Part shown: in pieces, positions 58,401-63,897 of the stretch
Layout of the letters: each line of letters starts with the position of its first letter
How positions within the stretch are numbered: the stretch's first letter is position 1
Assembly (NCBI GenBank): GCA_030427635.1
Contig: JAUIBA010000020.1
Span: forward strand, 16,401 to 80,400
DNA: 64,000 nt
Direction: 5' to 3'
From: Bacteroidia bacterium
GTDB lineage: Bacteria > Bacteroidota > Bacteroidia > Chitinophagales > Chitinophagaceae
Program-made: the position numbers and the translations under genes
Notes under the pieces: model-generated
What the model was told of the DNA's origin: nothing
Seen by the model: the letters and a program-made list of their open reading frames with translations, nothing else
Database searches by the model: none

Positions 58401-61400
58401 CTGATGACAAATCAGACACTGTACTATATTCAAAAATTACTGTGGTATTATCACCACCGGCATTCACATCACCATTCAGGGTGCCACCTGTAACAGTTAC
58501 TGCAGATGCAGGATTGGTAGTAACGGCAGGCGCCACAATAGTTGATATGGTCATCATTACGGCCGGCGTAAACTGTGCATAAGCACTGTTATTGGCTGTA
58601 AGGCTGTTTCTGTAATAAACAGTTTCTGTTACTGTGGCAACATGAACTGCAGTAGTAGCACCCGCCACATCTGTCCAGTTTACATTGTCTGGTGAGCTCT
58701 GCCACTGATACTGCGTAGGCGCACCACTGATGTTGGTAGAAAGGTTAGATGTATATGAAGGTGTTGCACCGGTAGTGGCGCTTGCGTTCGTAAGCAGACC
58801 ATTGATACTACCTGTAAGCACACCGGCATTCGTCATGGTAGCCGATGGGTTCAGGTCGGTGCGTACATATATATTACCTGAGTTGGTATTTACTGTACCG
58901 TTGATAATGTCGGCATTGGTGCGTGCCGATACCTGAGCATAGAATGTGGTTGTACCTGCGGCATGATCTACCTGCACATTATTGGCAGAGGTAGTACCAC
59001 CACCGCTTATATCAGTAGCCGCAGCAAACTTCAGTGTTCCTGCATCACTGGTAAATGTACCTTCATTTATGAATGAGGATACATTGCTCACCACCTGTAC
59101 AGCCCCACTACCCGTTACCTGTGTACCACTCTTTATATGAATAGTAGGTGATGCAGGCAGCGCCGAAGTGGTGAAGTTGAGAATACTGCCCGGCGTAGTA
59201 GCAGCAGTATTTGTACCCACTACTCTATAATAATAGGTAACACCTGCCGAAGCGCCGGTAATATTGGCCGTAACGGCAGTTGCACCCGCCGCAGTCACTG
59301 TGGCAGGAGTAGCTGTTACTGTCACCACACCTGATGAAAGGTCTGATACCGTGCTGTATTCAAATGTGATATTTGTACTGGTAGCATTGGCATCAACGGT
59401 GCCATTCATTGTACCGCCAAATGCCGTAACAGCCGTGGCTGCATTGGTAGTAACCGTAGCCGCTACTCCGGTAGGCGTAAAGGACAGAATGTCTCCTTTC
59501 ACCGTACCGGCGCTACTGGTACCTACTGCCCTAAAATAATAAGTAACACCTCCTGACAGTGAGCCTACCGATGCTGATACCGCAGTTGGCGAGCCTCCCG
59601 TAACGGGCGATGGAGTAGCCGCTACTGTAGCTACACCTACTGCCAGCGTAGGACTTGTACTATATTCAAAAGATGTGGTTGTACTTGTTCCGTTATCATT
59701 TACCGTGCCGTTCAGCGTAGCGCCGGTGGCTGCCACTGCGGTCGCGGCATTGGTGGTAACAGTAGGTGGCGATTGCACCGTGACATTGGTGGTAGCAGTA
59801 CCGATACAACTACCGCTGCCTACCTGATAAGATATTACCGAATTGCCCGGCGAGACACCTGTTACTGTACCCGAACTGCTACCTATAGTAGCTACAGCAG
59901 GGGTTGCACTGGTCCATACACCACCGGCATCTCCACTGCTGGTAAGTGTTGTACTGGCTCCCGTATTGATAGTGGTAGTACCACTTATGGTGCCCGGCGA
60001 TGCAGAAGTAACCGTCAGTGTGATATTAGTAGATACAGTACCACAACCTGTGGCCAGATAGGAGATACGGGCGGTACCACTACTTAGCGCAGTAGCTACA
60101 CCCGTTGTGGCATTAATTGTAACTACCGTAGTATTGGAAGAAACCCATGCGTGTGTATAGGGCGGGGTTGAGGTAGTTGTAGAAGACGTTGTCATAGTAA
60201 CATTATCTCCTACACAGGCAGGATTGGCAGAGGCAGTGATTGTGCCCGGCTCAGTAAGCGCATAAACTGTGTATACAAGCGTGGCTACACTTGTGCAACC
60301 ACCACTGGAAACCGAATAAGATATTGTTGCTGTACCAGCGCTTACACCCAAAACATTTCCTGTAGATGAATTAATTGTAGCTACACTGGGGGTTGATGAA
60401 CTCCATGTACCACCGGCATCGCCAGTAGTACTATTACCTTTGCCCCCTGTAACACAAACACTAGGTAAACTTGAGGTCGGCGTCGGCGATATTGTTCCGG
60501 CATTGGGAGACGGATTCACAGTTACATTAATAGTAGCTGTAGCTGTATTAGTACCATTCGATACCATTATGGTAAAGGCATCACTACCGGTGTAAGATGT
60601 AGTAGGTGTATAAGAAAGACCGGTAGGTGAAACCGCACCTCCGGTAGACGTTGTATTGTAAGGGAAGCCACTCAGTGTACCATGTGATGGCGCTGAAGAT
60701 ACCGTCCAGGTTTCTGTAAGACCTGTACCCGCATCTGTTATTGCCAGATTAGAGTTAATGTCATTATTTGTTGTATTGCTACATACTACGAGAGAAGTAC
60801 TGCCAGTGAAAGAAGGGGTGGTAGGGCCTGAAGACACTGTTACTGTTCCTGACAACGGAAATGTATATCTGATTGACTGACTCGTGTCCCAGTTGGCAGG
60901 GTTAAAAATAGCTGCCTGCATAGCTGCCTTGGAGCCGCTGGTCACAGACATGTTATACCTTCCATTATCTACCTCCGGATCAAGAGCCAGAGAAAAGGAC
61001 GACAATGCTGCAGGCTGTGTAGAGTTGCCGGGGGCCGTTTCACATTCCGCCAGCGTAGCCTGCCAGCCACCATTCATTTGTATACCCGCAATAAGTGTAG
61101 GTGAAGCCAGAGTGCCCTGAAAAGCAAATAGCTGATCTCCACCTGTTGCCAGTGTAATATATTGTGAAGGATTATTCCCTGTGGTCTGTATTCCTGTTAC
61201 AGTACCGACATTGGCCGATAATGCTGTTTTACAGGTTACCGCCACCTGTGTTCCTGCGGTCATTGCAGTACTGGCAGTCCACCTTATTACTCCATCAGAA
61301 ACTGAGCCAGTAATTGTGGGGGGGGTACTACATGGGTATGCCGACTGGAAACCAGTGATATCTACACCGGAACACCAACCGAAGTCGGTGAAATTTATGG

Positions 61401-61608
61401 TTGTACCTGCAGTAATGTCTGTAAGTAAGATAAAGCAGAACTCATCCTCCCCGCTCGGTGCATCATCTGCGTTATAACCAATAATAGCAATATCGCCTGC
61501 GCTGAGTGTAGTCTGTGCATGGCTTTTGTTTATCAGCGCAAACATAGATACAAACAACAGTGCCATTCCGGCCAGTATACCCTTCTTATTCAAGTAGTAG
61601 TTTCTCAT
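46372..61608 (-). CDS. giant modular T9SS-exported surface protein (5078 residues)
   Basis: A single uninterrupted frame encodes about 0.5 MDa of protein. A signal peptide (1-31, ending S-H-A) leads into an N-terminal domain common in Bacteroidota exported proteins (about 32-255). Cadherin-like and BIG2-like modules follow to about 610, then three FN3-like modules with a beta-rich insert (about 610-1135). Then come another cadherin-like module, 12 copies of a V-C-N module (about 1233-2316), three SprB/Ig-like modules with G-P-N-S-F (2317-2580), 24 copies of the GGGxYC module (2581-4715), three Ig-like modules, and a type A sorting domain from about 4985 (H-P-N-P-N-K-G). Almost every module has two Cys, suggesting disulfide-stabilised domains. 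It is presumably a very long surface fibre or adhesin; ligand unknown. A C8 run lies at codons 95-97. Confidence 0.92.
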   Translation of the reverse strand: MRNYYLNKKGILAGMALLFVSMFALINKSHAQTTLSAGDIAIIGYNADDAPSGEDEFCFILLTDITAGTTINFTDFGWCSGVDITGFQSAYPCSTPPTITGSVSDGVIRWTASTAMTAGTQVAVTCKTALSANVGTVTGIQTTGNNPSQYITLATGGDQLFAFQGTLASPTLIAGIQMNGGWQATLAECETAPGNSTQPAALSSFSLALDPEVDNGRYNMSVTSGSKAAMQAAIFNPANWDTSQSIRYTFPLSGTVTVSSGPTTPSFTGSTSLVVCSNTTNNDINSNLAITDAGTGLTETWTVSSAPSHGTLSGFPYNTTSTGGAVSPTGLSYTPTTSYTGSDAFTIMVSNGTNTATATINVTVNPSPNAGTISPTPTSSLPSVCVTGGKGNSTTGDAGGTWSSSTPSVATINSSTGNVLGVSAGTATISYSVSSGGCTSVATLVYTVYALTEPGTITASANPACVGDNVTMTTSSTTTSTPPYTHAWVSSNTTVVTINATTGVATALSSGTARISYLATGCGTVSTNITLTVTSASPGTISGTTTINTGASTTLTSSGDAGGVWTSATPAVATIGSSSGTVTGVSPGNSVISYQVGSGSCIGTATTNVTVQSPPTVTTNAATAVAATGATLNGTVNDNGTSTTTSFEYSTSPTLAVGVATVAATPSPVTGGSPTAVSASVGSLSGGVTYYFRAVGTSSAGTVKGDILSFTPTGVAATVTTNAATAVTAFGGTMNGTVDANATSTNITFEYSTVSDLSSGVVTVTATPATVTAAGATAVTANITGASAGVTYYYRVVGTNTAATTPGSILNFTTSALPASPTIHIKSGTQVTGSGAVQVVSNVSSFINEGTFTSDAGTLKFAAATDISGGGTTSANNVQVDHAAGTTTFYAQVSARTNADIINGTVNTNSGNIYVRTDLNPSATMTNAGVLTGSINGLLTNASATTGATPSYTSNLSTNISGAPTQYQWQSSPDNVNWTDVAGATTAVHVATVTETVYYRNSLTANNSAYAQFTPAVMMTISTIVAPAVTTNPASAVTVTGGTLNGDVNAGGDNTTVIFEYSTVSDLSSGVVTVSATPASVTGNTVTPVSVALTGLATTTTYYYRVSGTNSQGTTQGSILNFTTGVINTTPAFVGGATGTMVLCQDAVATAINSNLGVTDGDAAQTLTWSISSAPSHGSLTGFNATASTGAGTITPTGLSYQPTAGYSGTDAFTIQVSDGTATALRTINVTVNATPTVAAVTSQAVCNTASTTAVGFSGTGTTYDWTNTTTSIGLASTGTGNIASFTATNGGTAPVVATVNVTPSANGCTGTATTFNYTVNPTPSVTDPSDQVVCNNAATTAVNFTGSAVSGTTYTWDNTTTSIGLAATGTGNIASFTATNTGATPVVATVTVTPTANSCAGSSQTFTITVNPTPSVTDPSDQAVCNTAATTAVNFTGSAVSGTTYTWDNNTTSIGLAVTGTGNIASFTATNSGATPVVATVTVTPTANSCAGSSQTFTITVNPTPTVADPADQAVCNNASTAAVNFSGAVSGTTYTWDNNTTSISLAATGTGNIASFTATNSGTTPVVATLTVTPTANGCTGSSQTFTITVNPTPTVNDPSDQLLCNNAATTAVNFSGAVSGTTYTWSNSNTATGLAATGSGNIASFTAANATSAVIVSTVTVTPSANGCTGSTQDFTISVKPTPNVVVPASYAVCNGASTSATFSGSVSGTTYTWQNSNTSIGLASTGTGDIASFTATNVSSSPVTATVTVTPTAAGCTGSSQTFTITVNPTPNVADPADQLLCNSASTTAVTFSGTVSGTLYSWTNSNTATGLASTGTGNIASFVATNTGNTVIVSTVTVTPSANGCTGSSQEFTISVKPTPVLTDPTDVAVCNNTVAPATTFVSSVAGSTFAWTNDNTTTGLAASGSTHISAFVATNTTGTPAVSTVTVTPTAAGCVGASQTFSYTVNPTPTVGTPANQLLCNTAPTTAVNFTGNVASATYTWSNTDNTIGLASTGVGNIPSFTATNTTNVTRTGTISVTPSAFGCTGTTQSFTIGVKPTPTVADPADQVVCNTAFTTAVNFSGTVSGTVFSWTNTYSVIGLATSGTGNIASFAATNPTYATIVSTVTVTPSAAGCTGSSESFTYTVHPTPDVADPADQAVCNGTSVAATNFTGNVSGTAFSWTNNNATIGLPTSGTGNIASFTGTNSSASAVQVATVTVTPSANGCTGASQSFTIRVNPTPTMNAVSSSVVCANQTVPAKNFTGGSASNVYTWTNSNSAIGVASSGTGNIAAFTGTNAGLTAISGNFTVTPTLTLMGLTCTGASRNFAVTVNALPQVTAIGSNTPICADQTLNITSTIVGGQTPYTIDWTGPNSFIDNVEDPSIVSATTAATGTYSLNVTDANGCMTAATSTTSAVVNPRPSMTGVTNSGPVCVGATLSFTSSATGASTPYTYSWTGPNSFTSTQQNPAIAGATTAATGIYSVVVTDQNGCTATGVRTTSATVNNLPTVASVTASPTALCTGSAITLTSGATSGSGSLVSYNWSGPNSYSSTSTAGTTSLTATTVAASGQYSLSVTYTGTGCTSTTVVSSPVTVIQRPLVHTVLGGGAYCAGGSGVAITLSNSDIGKFYQLYNGGTPVGAPVAGTATTISFGNHTAPGTYIVMAGLGSPCPTMMAGSATVVVNPLPVAYNVTGGGSYCAGGTGVPVGLSDGDAGVDYTLYYGSTSVTTVAGTGVPFSFGNMTGVGSYSVSAVVTATGCTNDMVGTANVSINSLPTVFNMTGGGSYCAGGTGVAVGLSNSTAGVTYQLYNGASPVDVPVVSTGGAINFGNQTVGGTYSVVATNGSGCTADMSGTSVVSINTIPTVYTVTGGGSYCSGGAGFAVVLSGSQAGVNYQLYSGTTATGTPVAGTGSALNFGMFTAAAAYSVRATNASTGCMANMSGSAVINIYSLPATYTVGGGGSFCIGSTGPSVTLSGSDGGVSYQLYRSGSPVGTAMLGSGAAINFGTQSTPGIYTVGAVNAATGCASSMSGAATVTVNPLPVIYPVTGGGNYCTGGTGVAVGLGGSATGVNYTLFNGATQIGSAVAGTGSPISFGVQTMSGTYTVFAANATTGCTNNMSGSASIGINPLPSVYPVTGTGSYCAGGAGLPVGLGGSATGVNYSLYNGGTLVNVVAGTGGTISFGTMTASGTYTVQATNATTGCTNAMTGSADITVNTLPSAFTVTSTGSSYCAGGAGITIGLSGTTTSGVEYQLYNGATAVGTPVAGGGSVSFGAQLAAGTYSVLATNTTTGCTRGMTGTASVSINPLPTIYAVTGGGSYCAGGSGVGVSLSGSESGISYQLYNGAAPTGTAVTGSGSSVTFGAQTAAGTYTVQASNTATGCVNNMSGAATVVVNATPTAYNVTGGGSYCAGGTGMVVGLDGSNTGINYQLYNGLTAVGSAVPGTGSAMSFGLQTSAGTYMIKAVNTTTGCMSDMTGNAMISINALPVAYNVTGGGSYCAGGSGVSIGLSGSTAGVIYQLMSGSMPVGASVTGTGAALDFGIQSTAATYYVSADNGTCTNTMNGSATVVVNALPVVQTVTGGGSYCSGGSGVNVGLATSEAGVSYQLYRNGVATGSPLAGTGLALDYGLQTAAGTYSVTAYNSGTGCMSAMSGTATISINSLPVLHTVTGGGGYCSGSTGVSIGLDATDGGVMYQLYLGSAPVGSPVAGTGLAADMGTYTIAGTYTARATDMTTGCESDMSGSATVIINALPQLHTVGGGGTICQGSAGVAVVLNNSSVGVNYQLYMDGLTVGAPVVGTGAALSLGLQSAQGVYTVMAVNATTGCTRDMGGSATVIVNPLPSLQTVTGGGNYCADEAGVPVGLSSSNTNVVYQLYNGSTAAGGPVYGTGFALNFGLQTATGNYTVLATNTITGCARGMNNIVTVTQHPLPLEYTVGGGGAYCTGGTGVGVTLSSSQVGVSYQLYRGTDPVGLPVAGDGTPLDFGLQTDAGLYKILAINDVTSCTHYMSGSATVIVNELPVVYSVSGGGSYCSGGSGVEIGMANSTLGINYQLYRGGIPMGSAAGTGGELSFGLQTVAGTYTVVATNPVTGCMRDMSGSTAVIINALPVVQTVSGGGSLCAGAAGVDVMLGSSVTGISYQLYNGSMSVGAAVEGDGSGINFGAQTAAGTYSVLATDMITGCTNAMSGSATVIVNALPVAKTVTGGGSYCSGGSGVAVGLNGSQSGVSYQLYNGSTATGTAVAGSGSAISFGMQTASGSYSVMATNDLTGCSSGMTGVAEVMIDALPTQYPVLSIGSSYCVGEEGVNILLNSSDAGISYQLYNGSTSMGSAMPGTGGVIDFGAQTVPGSYHVIATNTTSGCTNLMTGSPSIIINPLPAAFTVTGGGAYCEGSAGTAVGLSGSSVGISYQLYNGSMAVGSAVSGTGGALSFGMQGTGSYVVVGTNTISGCTNAMSGSVTSVMNAAPVVNNVTGGGAYCAGGSGVAVGMDNTQTGVDYKLYRGGVLMTTVAGNGGDISFGMQTISGTYSVVAMNTTTGCTNAMNGSVAVIMNAVPVAYTVTGGGAYCSGSGGVSVGLSGSAASGSDISYQLYRGSAPVSGAVMAATGSAISFGMQTESGAYAVVATNTVTGCTSNMTGSATVTENALPEAFVVTGGGSYCSTATSTGLPVGVASSAPGISYQLYRDGSAVGAPVAGSGSAISFGDQAAAGEYTVMAKNTTTLCTNMMSGSVTIEVNTTVVPALTMSSSLGTTVCIGSLVTFSTAQVNGGTAPVYQWMVNGVNVGLGLSEYSYVPADGDEVSVTMTSSAVCATPAMVSASLVMTVSAHVMPQVLVSAMPNDTVCAGTAVTYTATDVAGGTSPVYVWKKNGVVVGAGPVFSIVPDNGDVITCEMTSNFPCRLQDVVSMDTKMRVVTPVAPEVTITANPGLSVSEGQTVKFTAHVSNGGSNPMYRWYVNGTEVSGATSSMYQTSELLDGDEVRCEVVSGGYCSGLVGDATVTVTVNTLGVVSTTAGGMDISLHPNPNKGQFVVKGRIETEGKEVNVDVTNMLGQVVYRGVLAVRNGSVEGHITLSNGLANGMYMLSVRTAGETKTFHFVMQQ
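47464..53866 (-). repeat. 24 tandem 89-residue GGGxYC modules
   Basis: The period is 267 bp where measured (CAGTAGCTGCCGCC recurs at 51164, 51431 and 51698). Consensus features per unit: T-G-G-G-S-Y-C near the start, G-V-x-V-G-L-x-x-S, Y-Q-L-Y-N-G, G-T-G-x-x-x-x-F-G-x-Q-T, G-T-Y-x-V-x-A-x-N and T-G-C near the end, closed by V-N-x-L-P. Copies 14, 15, 18 and 20 deviate most at the first motif. I do not recognise a named family. Confidence 0.93.
53867..54660 (-). repeat. three SprB/Ig-like modules
   Basis: Three copies of about 88 residues, each with an initial Cys, W-T/S-G-P-N-S, a G-x-Y-S-x-x-V-T segment and a closing G-C. They resemble the repeat of gliding adhesin SprB and related PKD-like modules. 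Confidence 0.75.
54661..57912 (-). repeat. 12 tandem ~90-residue V-C-N modules
   Basis: Units carry D-P-x-D-Q-x-V-C-N, an N-F-S/T-G stretch, Y-T-W, G-N-I-A-S-F-T-A-T-N and N-G-C-T-G near the end, joined by V-N-P-T-P. Three consecutive copies start at 57101, 57374 and 57647, an exact 273-bp period, with very similar DNA. Confidence 0.93.
61318..61325. repeat. homopolymer tract G8 (C8 in the giant gene)
   Basis: Eight C on the coding strand encode S-T-P-P-T near residue 95 of the 5078-residue protein, 284-291 bases into the gene. Confidence 0.95.
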
Positions 61609-61686
61609 AGAAAAACGTGTATAGACTTATTATCGAATTCTGAATGAACAGAAAAAACTTTATTTTGGTTACTGAGTTCAACAGGA

Positions 61687-62805
61687 TTAGTCACATGAAA
61701 AAGCCCGGTAAAATCCATAAGTACCTATTGATGTTGTCGAAGTTAATATAATCGGCGTACCAGCGGCAACTCCAGTTGCATTAATTACACATGTTTCCGG
61801 GGTGCCGCCGGATGCCGCACCTGTACTACAGGTACCGATTGTCGTCAATGGGAATGCAAGATTGGAATTATTGGGCGTTAGTGAACTCAAAGTCCATGTC
61901 ATTGCAGTTGGGGAGAACGAGTAAATCGTCATAGTAGGCGTACAGGCAGTTGGCGCAATTACAGCTGCATATCCGGCATTTGCTAATGTAGTTGTTTGGT
62001 ATTGATTAGTTGGTGAATATGCCGGGTTTCCGCTTGTAAATGTTGTACCTGCACAAATGCTAAACGGTATCTTATCGGGAGCGGCACCGGTAGCAGTGCT
62101 GCCACCACCACCAGATGGTGTAGCCCAGCTTCCATCTCCACGCAGGTATGTAGTAGCAGAAGCTGTACCTGATGCGTTGATTTTAGCTACAGTAACCGAG
62201 TTGTCGGCCAGAGAGGGGTTAGGATAGGTGCCGCTGAGCACACCACCTGCTGCACCTGAGGGAGCGGCTGTGGGTGTAGCCCATGTATTATCGCCACGCA
62301 AAAAGGTAGAAGCACTTGCCGAACCGGTAGCACTGAGGTCAGTAAGCGCTACTGAACCTGTTAAGTTCAGCTTACTATATGCTATAGCCGCAGAACTGCT
62401 AATATCACTGTTTATAATAGTACCTGCAGCTATATGAGTGGAGGTAATTGCATTAGAGGCAATTGTGGGGTTGGGGTATGTACCCGAAAGTGCTCCGCCA
62501 GCAGCGCCTGTAGGGGTTCCGCCGCCGCCGCCAATGACAGTCCATGCACTACCATTATAGTAGTAAAAACCTGCGGTTCCGTCAGTCTGATATATCATGA
62601 GACCTGTAGCCGGCGAGCTTATTGCATTGCGCTCAGCCTGCGTCATTCTGGGTATCAATACCCCTTTTGATGTAGAGGAAATATCCAGCATTGCAGAATT
62701 ATCAGCGACATTGCCTGTTGTATTTACTGCCATTCCCTGTGCATATAAACTGTTTCCGGCACATGAAGCTATTAATGCTGTTAATAGTATAGCTTTAATT
62801 TTCAT
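61687..62805 (-). CDS. secreted tail-fibre-like repeat protein
   Basis: This 372-residue protein has a signal peptide (about 1-22, ending L-Y-A-Q). It continues with V-L-I-P-R-M-T-x-A-E-R-N-A-I-S-S-P-A, a segment common in Bacteroidota secreted fibre-like proteins. Two copies of a G-A-A-G-G-x-L-S-G-T-Y-P-N-P unit and two of T-Y/F-L-R-G-D-G/N-x-W-A-T-P resemble the beta-stalk repeats of phage tail fibres. A compact, Cys-containing C-terminal domain (about 250-372) could be a binding head. No T9SS sorting domain is seen. It lies between two T9SS genes and beside a tail-collar gene on the same strand. Function unknown. Confidence 0.85.
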   Translation of the reverse strand: MKIKAILLTALIASCAGNSLYAQGMAVNTTGNVADNSAMLDISSTSKGVLIPRMTQAERNAISSPATGLMIYQTDGTAGFYYYNGSAWTVIGGGGGTPTGAAGGALSGTYPNPTIASNAITSTHIAAGTIINSDISSSAAIAYSKLNLTGSVALTDLSATGSASASTFLRGDNTWATPTAAPSGAAGGVLSGTYPNPSLADNSVTVAKINASGTASATTYLRGDGSWATPSGGGGSTATGAAPDKIPFSICAGTTFTSGNPAYSPTNQYQTTTLANAGYAAVIAPTACTPTMTIYSFSPTAMTWTLSSLTPNNSNLAFPLTTIGTCSTGAASGGTPETCVINATGVAAGTPIILTSTTSIGTYGFYRAFSCD

Positions 62806-62973
62806 ATTTATAGTTTTTGCAAACCACTTATGCTATTACAAAATGATTATCAACCTACGAAGGTAACCATAAGTGTAAATGAAATGGTAAATTTAATAGT
62901 TTAGTTTTAATATTTATAGCGCGTGAATACATTTTCATCGTTCCATAAGAAGGAAGATATGCTCATAATAAAA

Positions 62974-63005
62974 CCCCGGCAATATATACGATTACACTGC
63001 CGGGG
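62974..63005 (-). terminator. terminator after the tail-collar gene
   Basis: Arms CCCCGGCA/TGCCGGGG (62974-62981 and 62998-63005) around a 16-base loop, with TTTTATTAT following on the minus strand. Confidence 0.7.
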
Positions 63006-63054
63006 CAATTCAATATATGCATTGTGACTCTTTCAATAAAAATCACCGACTACT

Positions 63055-63672
63055 CTATGGACGCGGTGGGAATATACCCCCTTCTATCAACATGATGTAA
63101 TTCATAGCCAAAACAGGCTGAATGTTTGAAAATGACTGGTTGCCTCCTGTGGGGTTTGTTGTAAAAGAACCACCACCTGTCACATCCAGATACAATGAAT
63201 TAGGCAATGTAGTCAGGTCTGAAGCATCTGTATAAATATTTATTTCCGCAGGATTACCCAATTCATCTACAGCATTTGTAGTTGCGGCACCAAGAACCAT
63301 TGTATTATTAGGTCTGGCAAAGCTTGCATTGTCTGTAGATACTACAAAACCTCCGGAACCGGTCAGACTAACCTCCCCCGTATGAGTATGAGCCGGCATA
63401 TTAGCTATTCCAAGGGTAGTATTCTCACTGCCGTATGGCTGAGCGTAGGGATAATTATTTGTTAGCCCGGTCCCTTTTCCGAACCCTACCGGGGCCCTGC
63501 CTCGTAAGTCTGGTATATTAAAGTTAACCGAATTGCCTCCATAATAATTGCCTAATAGTGCATATAATGCCTGATACTCACTTACAGGAAGAGATTTACC
63601 ATCACATATGGTCCAACCCCGTGGTGCCCAGTTTAGTGCCCACAACATAACCTGACTCAGATAATAGTCCAT
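63055..63672 (-). CDS. phage tail-collar domain protein (microcystin-dependent protein type)
   Basis: This 205-residue protein has an N-terminal tail-collar domain: G-W-T-I-C-D-G-K-S-L-P-V, Y-x-A-L-Y-A-L-L-G-N-Y-Y-G-G and F-N-I-P-D-L-R-G-R-A-P-V-G. A M-P-A-H-T-H-T-G segment follows and the C-terminus ends P-V-L-A-M-N-Y-I-M. Such stand-alone proteins are widespread in Bacteroidota outside prophages; their role is uncertain. There is no signal peptide, unlike its neighbour. No other phage structural genes are nearby. Confidence 0.92.
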   Translation of the reverse strand: MDYYLSQVMLWALNWAPRGWTICDGKSLPVSEYQALYALLGNYYGGNSVNFNIPDLRGRAPVGFGKGTGLTNNYPYAQPYGSENTTLGIANMPAHTHTGEVSLTGSGGFVVSTDNASFARPNNTMVLGAATTNAVDELGNPAEINIYTDASDLTTLPNSLYLDVTGGGSFTTNPTGGNQSFSNIQPVLAMNYIMLIEGGIFPPRP

Positions 63673-63838
63673 TTTTTTTAGTTTTTAGTGTTTAGAATTA
63701 TGGTTATCGGATTCAAGCTATATACTATCGGTTTATAATGCTGAATTTTGAGTGCGAACAGGCCTTTTATGATGCTGAAGCAGGGGTTTTCCAGGTTGGG
63801 GCGCTAACTCTTACACCTTTTCATATATGCAATAACAC

Positions 63839-63872
63839 AAAAAAGCCGGGATGCTCGTTGGAGCACCCCGGC
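63839..63872 (-). terminator. intrinsic terminator, diverged copy
   Basis: The same hairpin as at 46313-46346 with one G-to-A change (63851) that converts a G-C pair to a G-U pair in the minus-strand RNA, so the stem is kept. Six T follow. Confidence 0.9.
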
Positions 63873-63897
63873 AGTGTATTATCACTTTCATTGTGTA

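Noticed and set aside
61687..63672. Prophage remnant
   Set aside because: Only tail-collar and fibre-like modules are present; there is no integrase, capsid, terminase, lysis gene or attachment site, and such stand-alone proteins are common in Bacteroidota.
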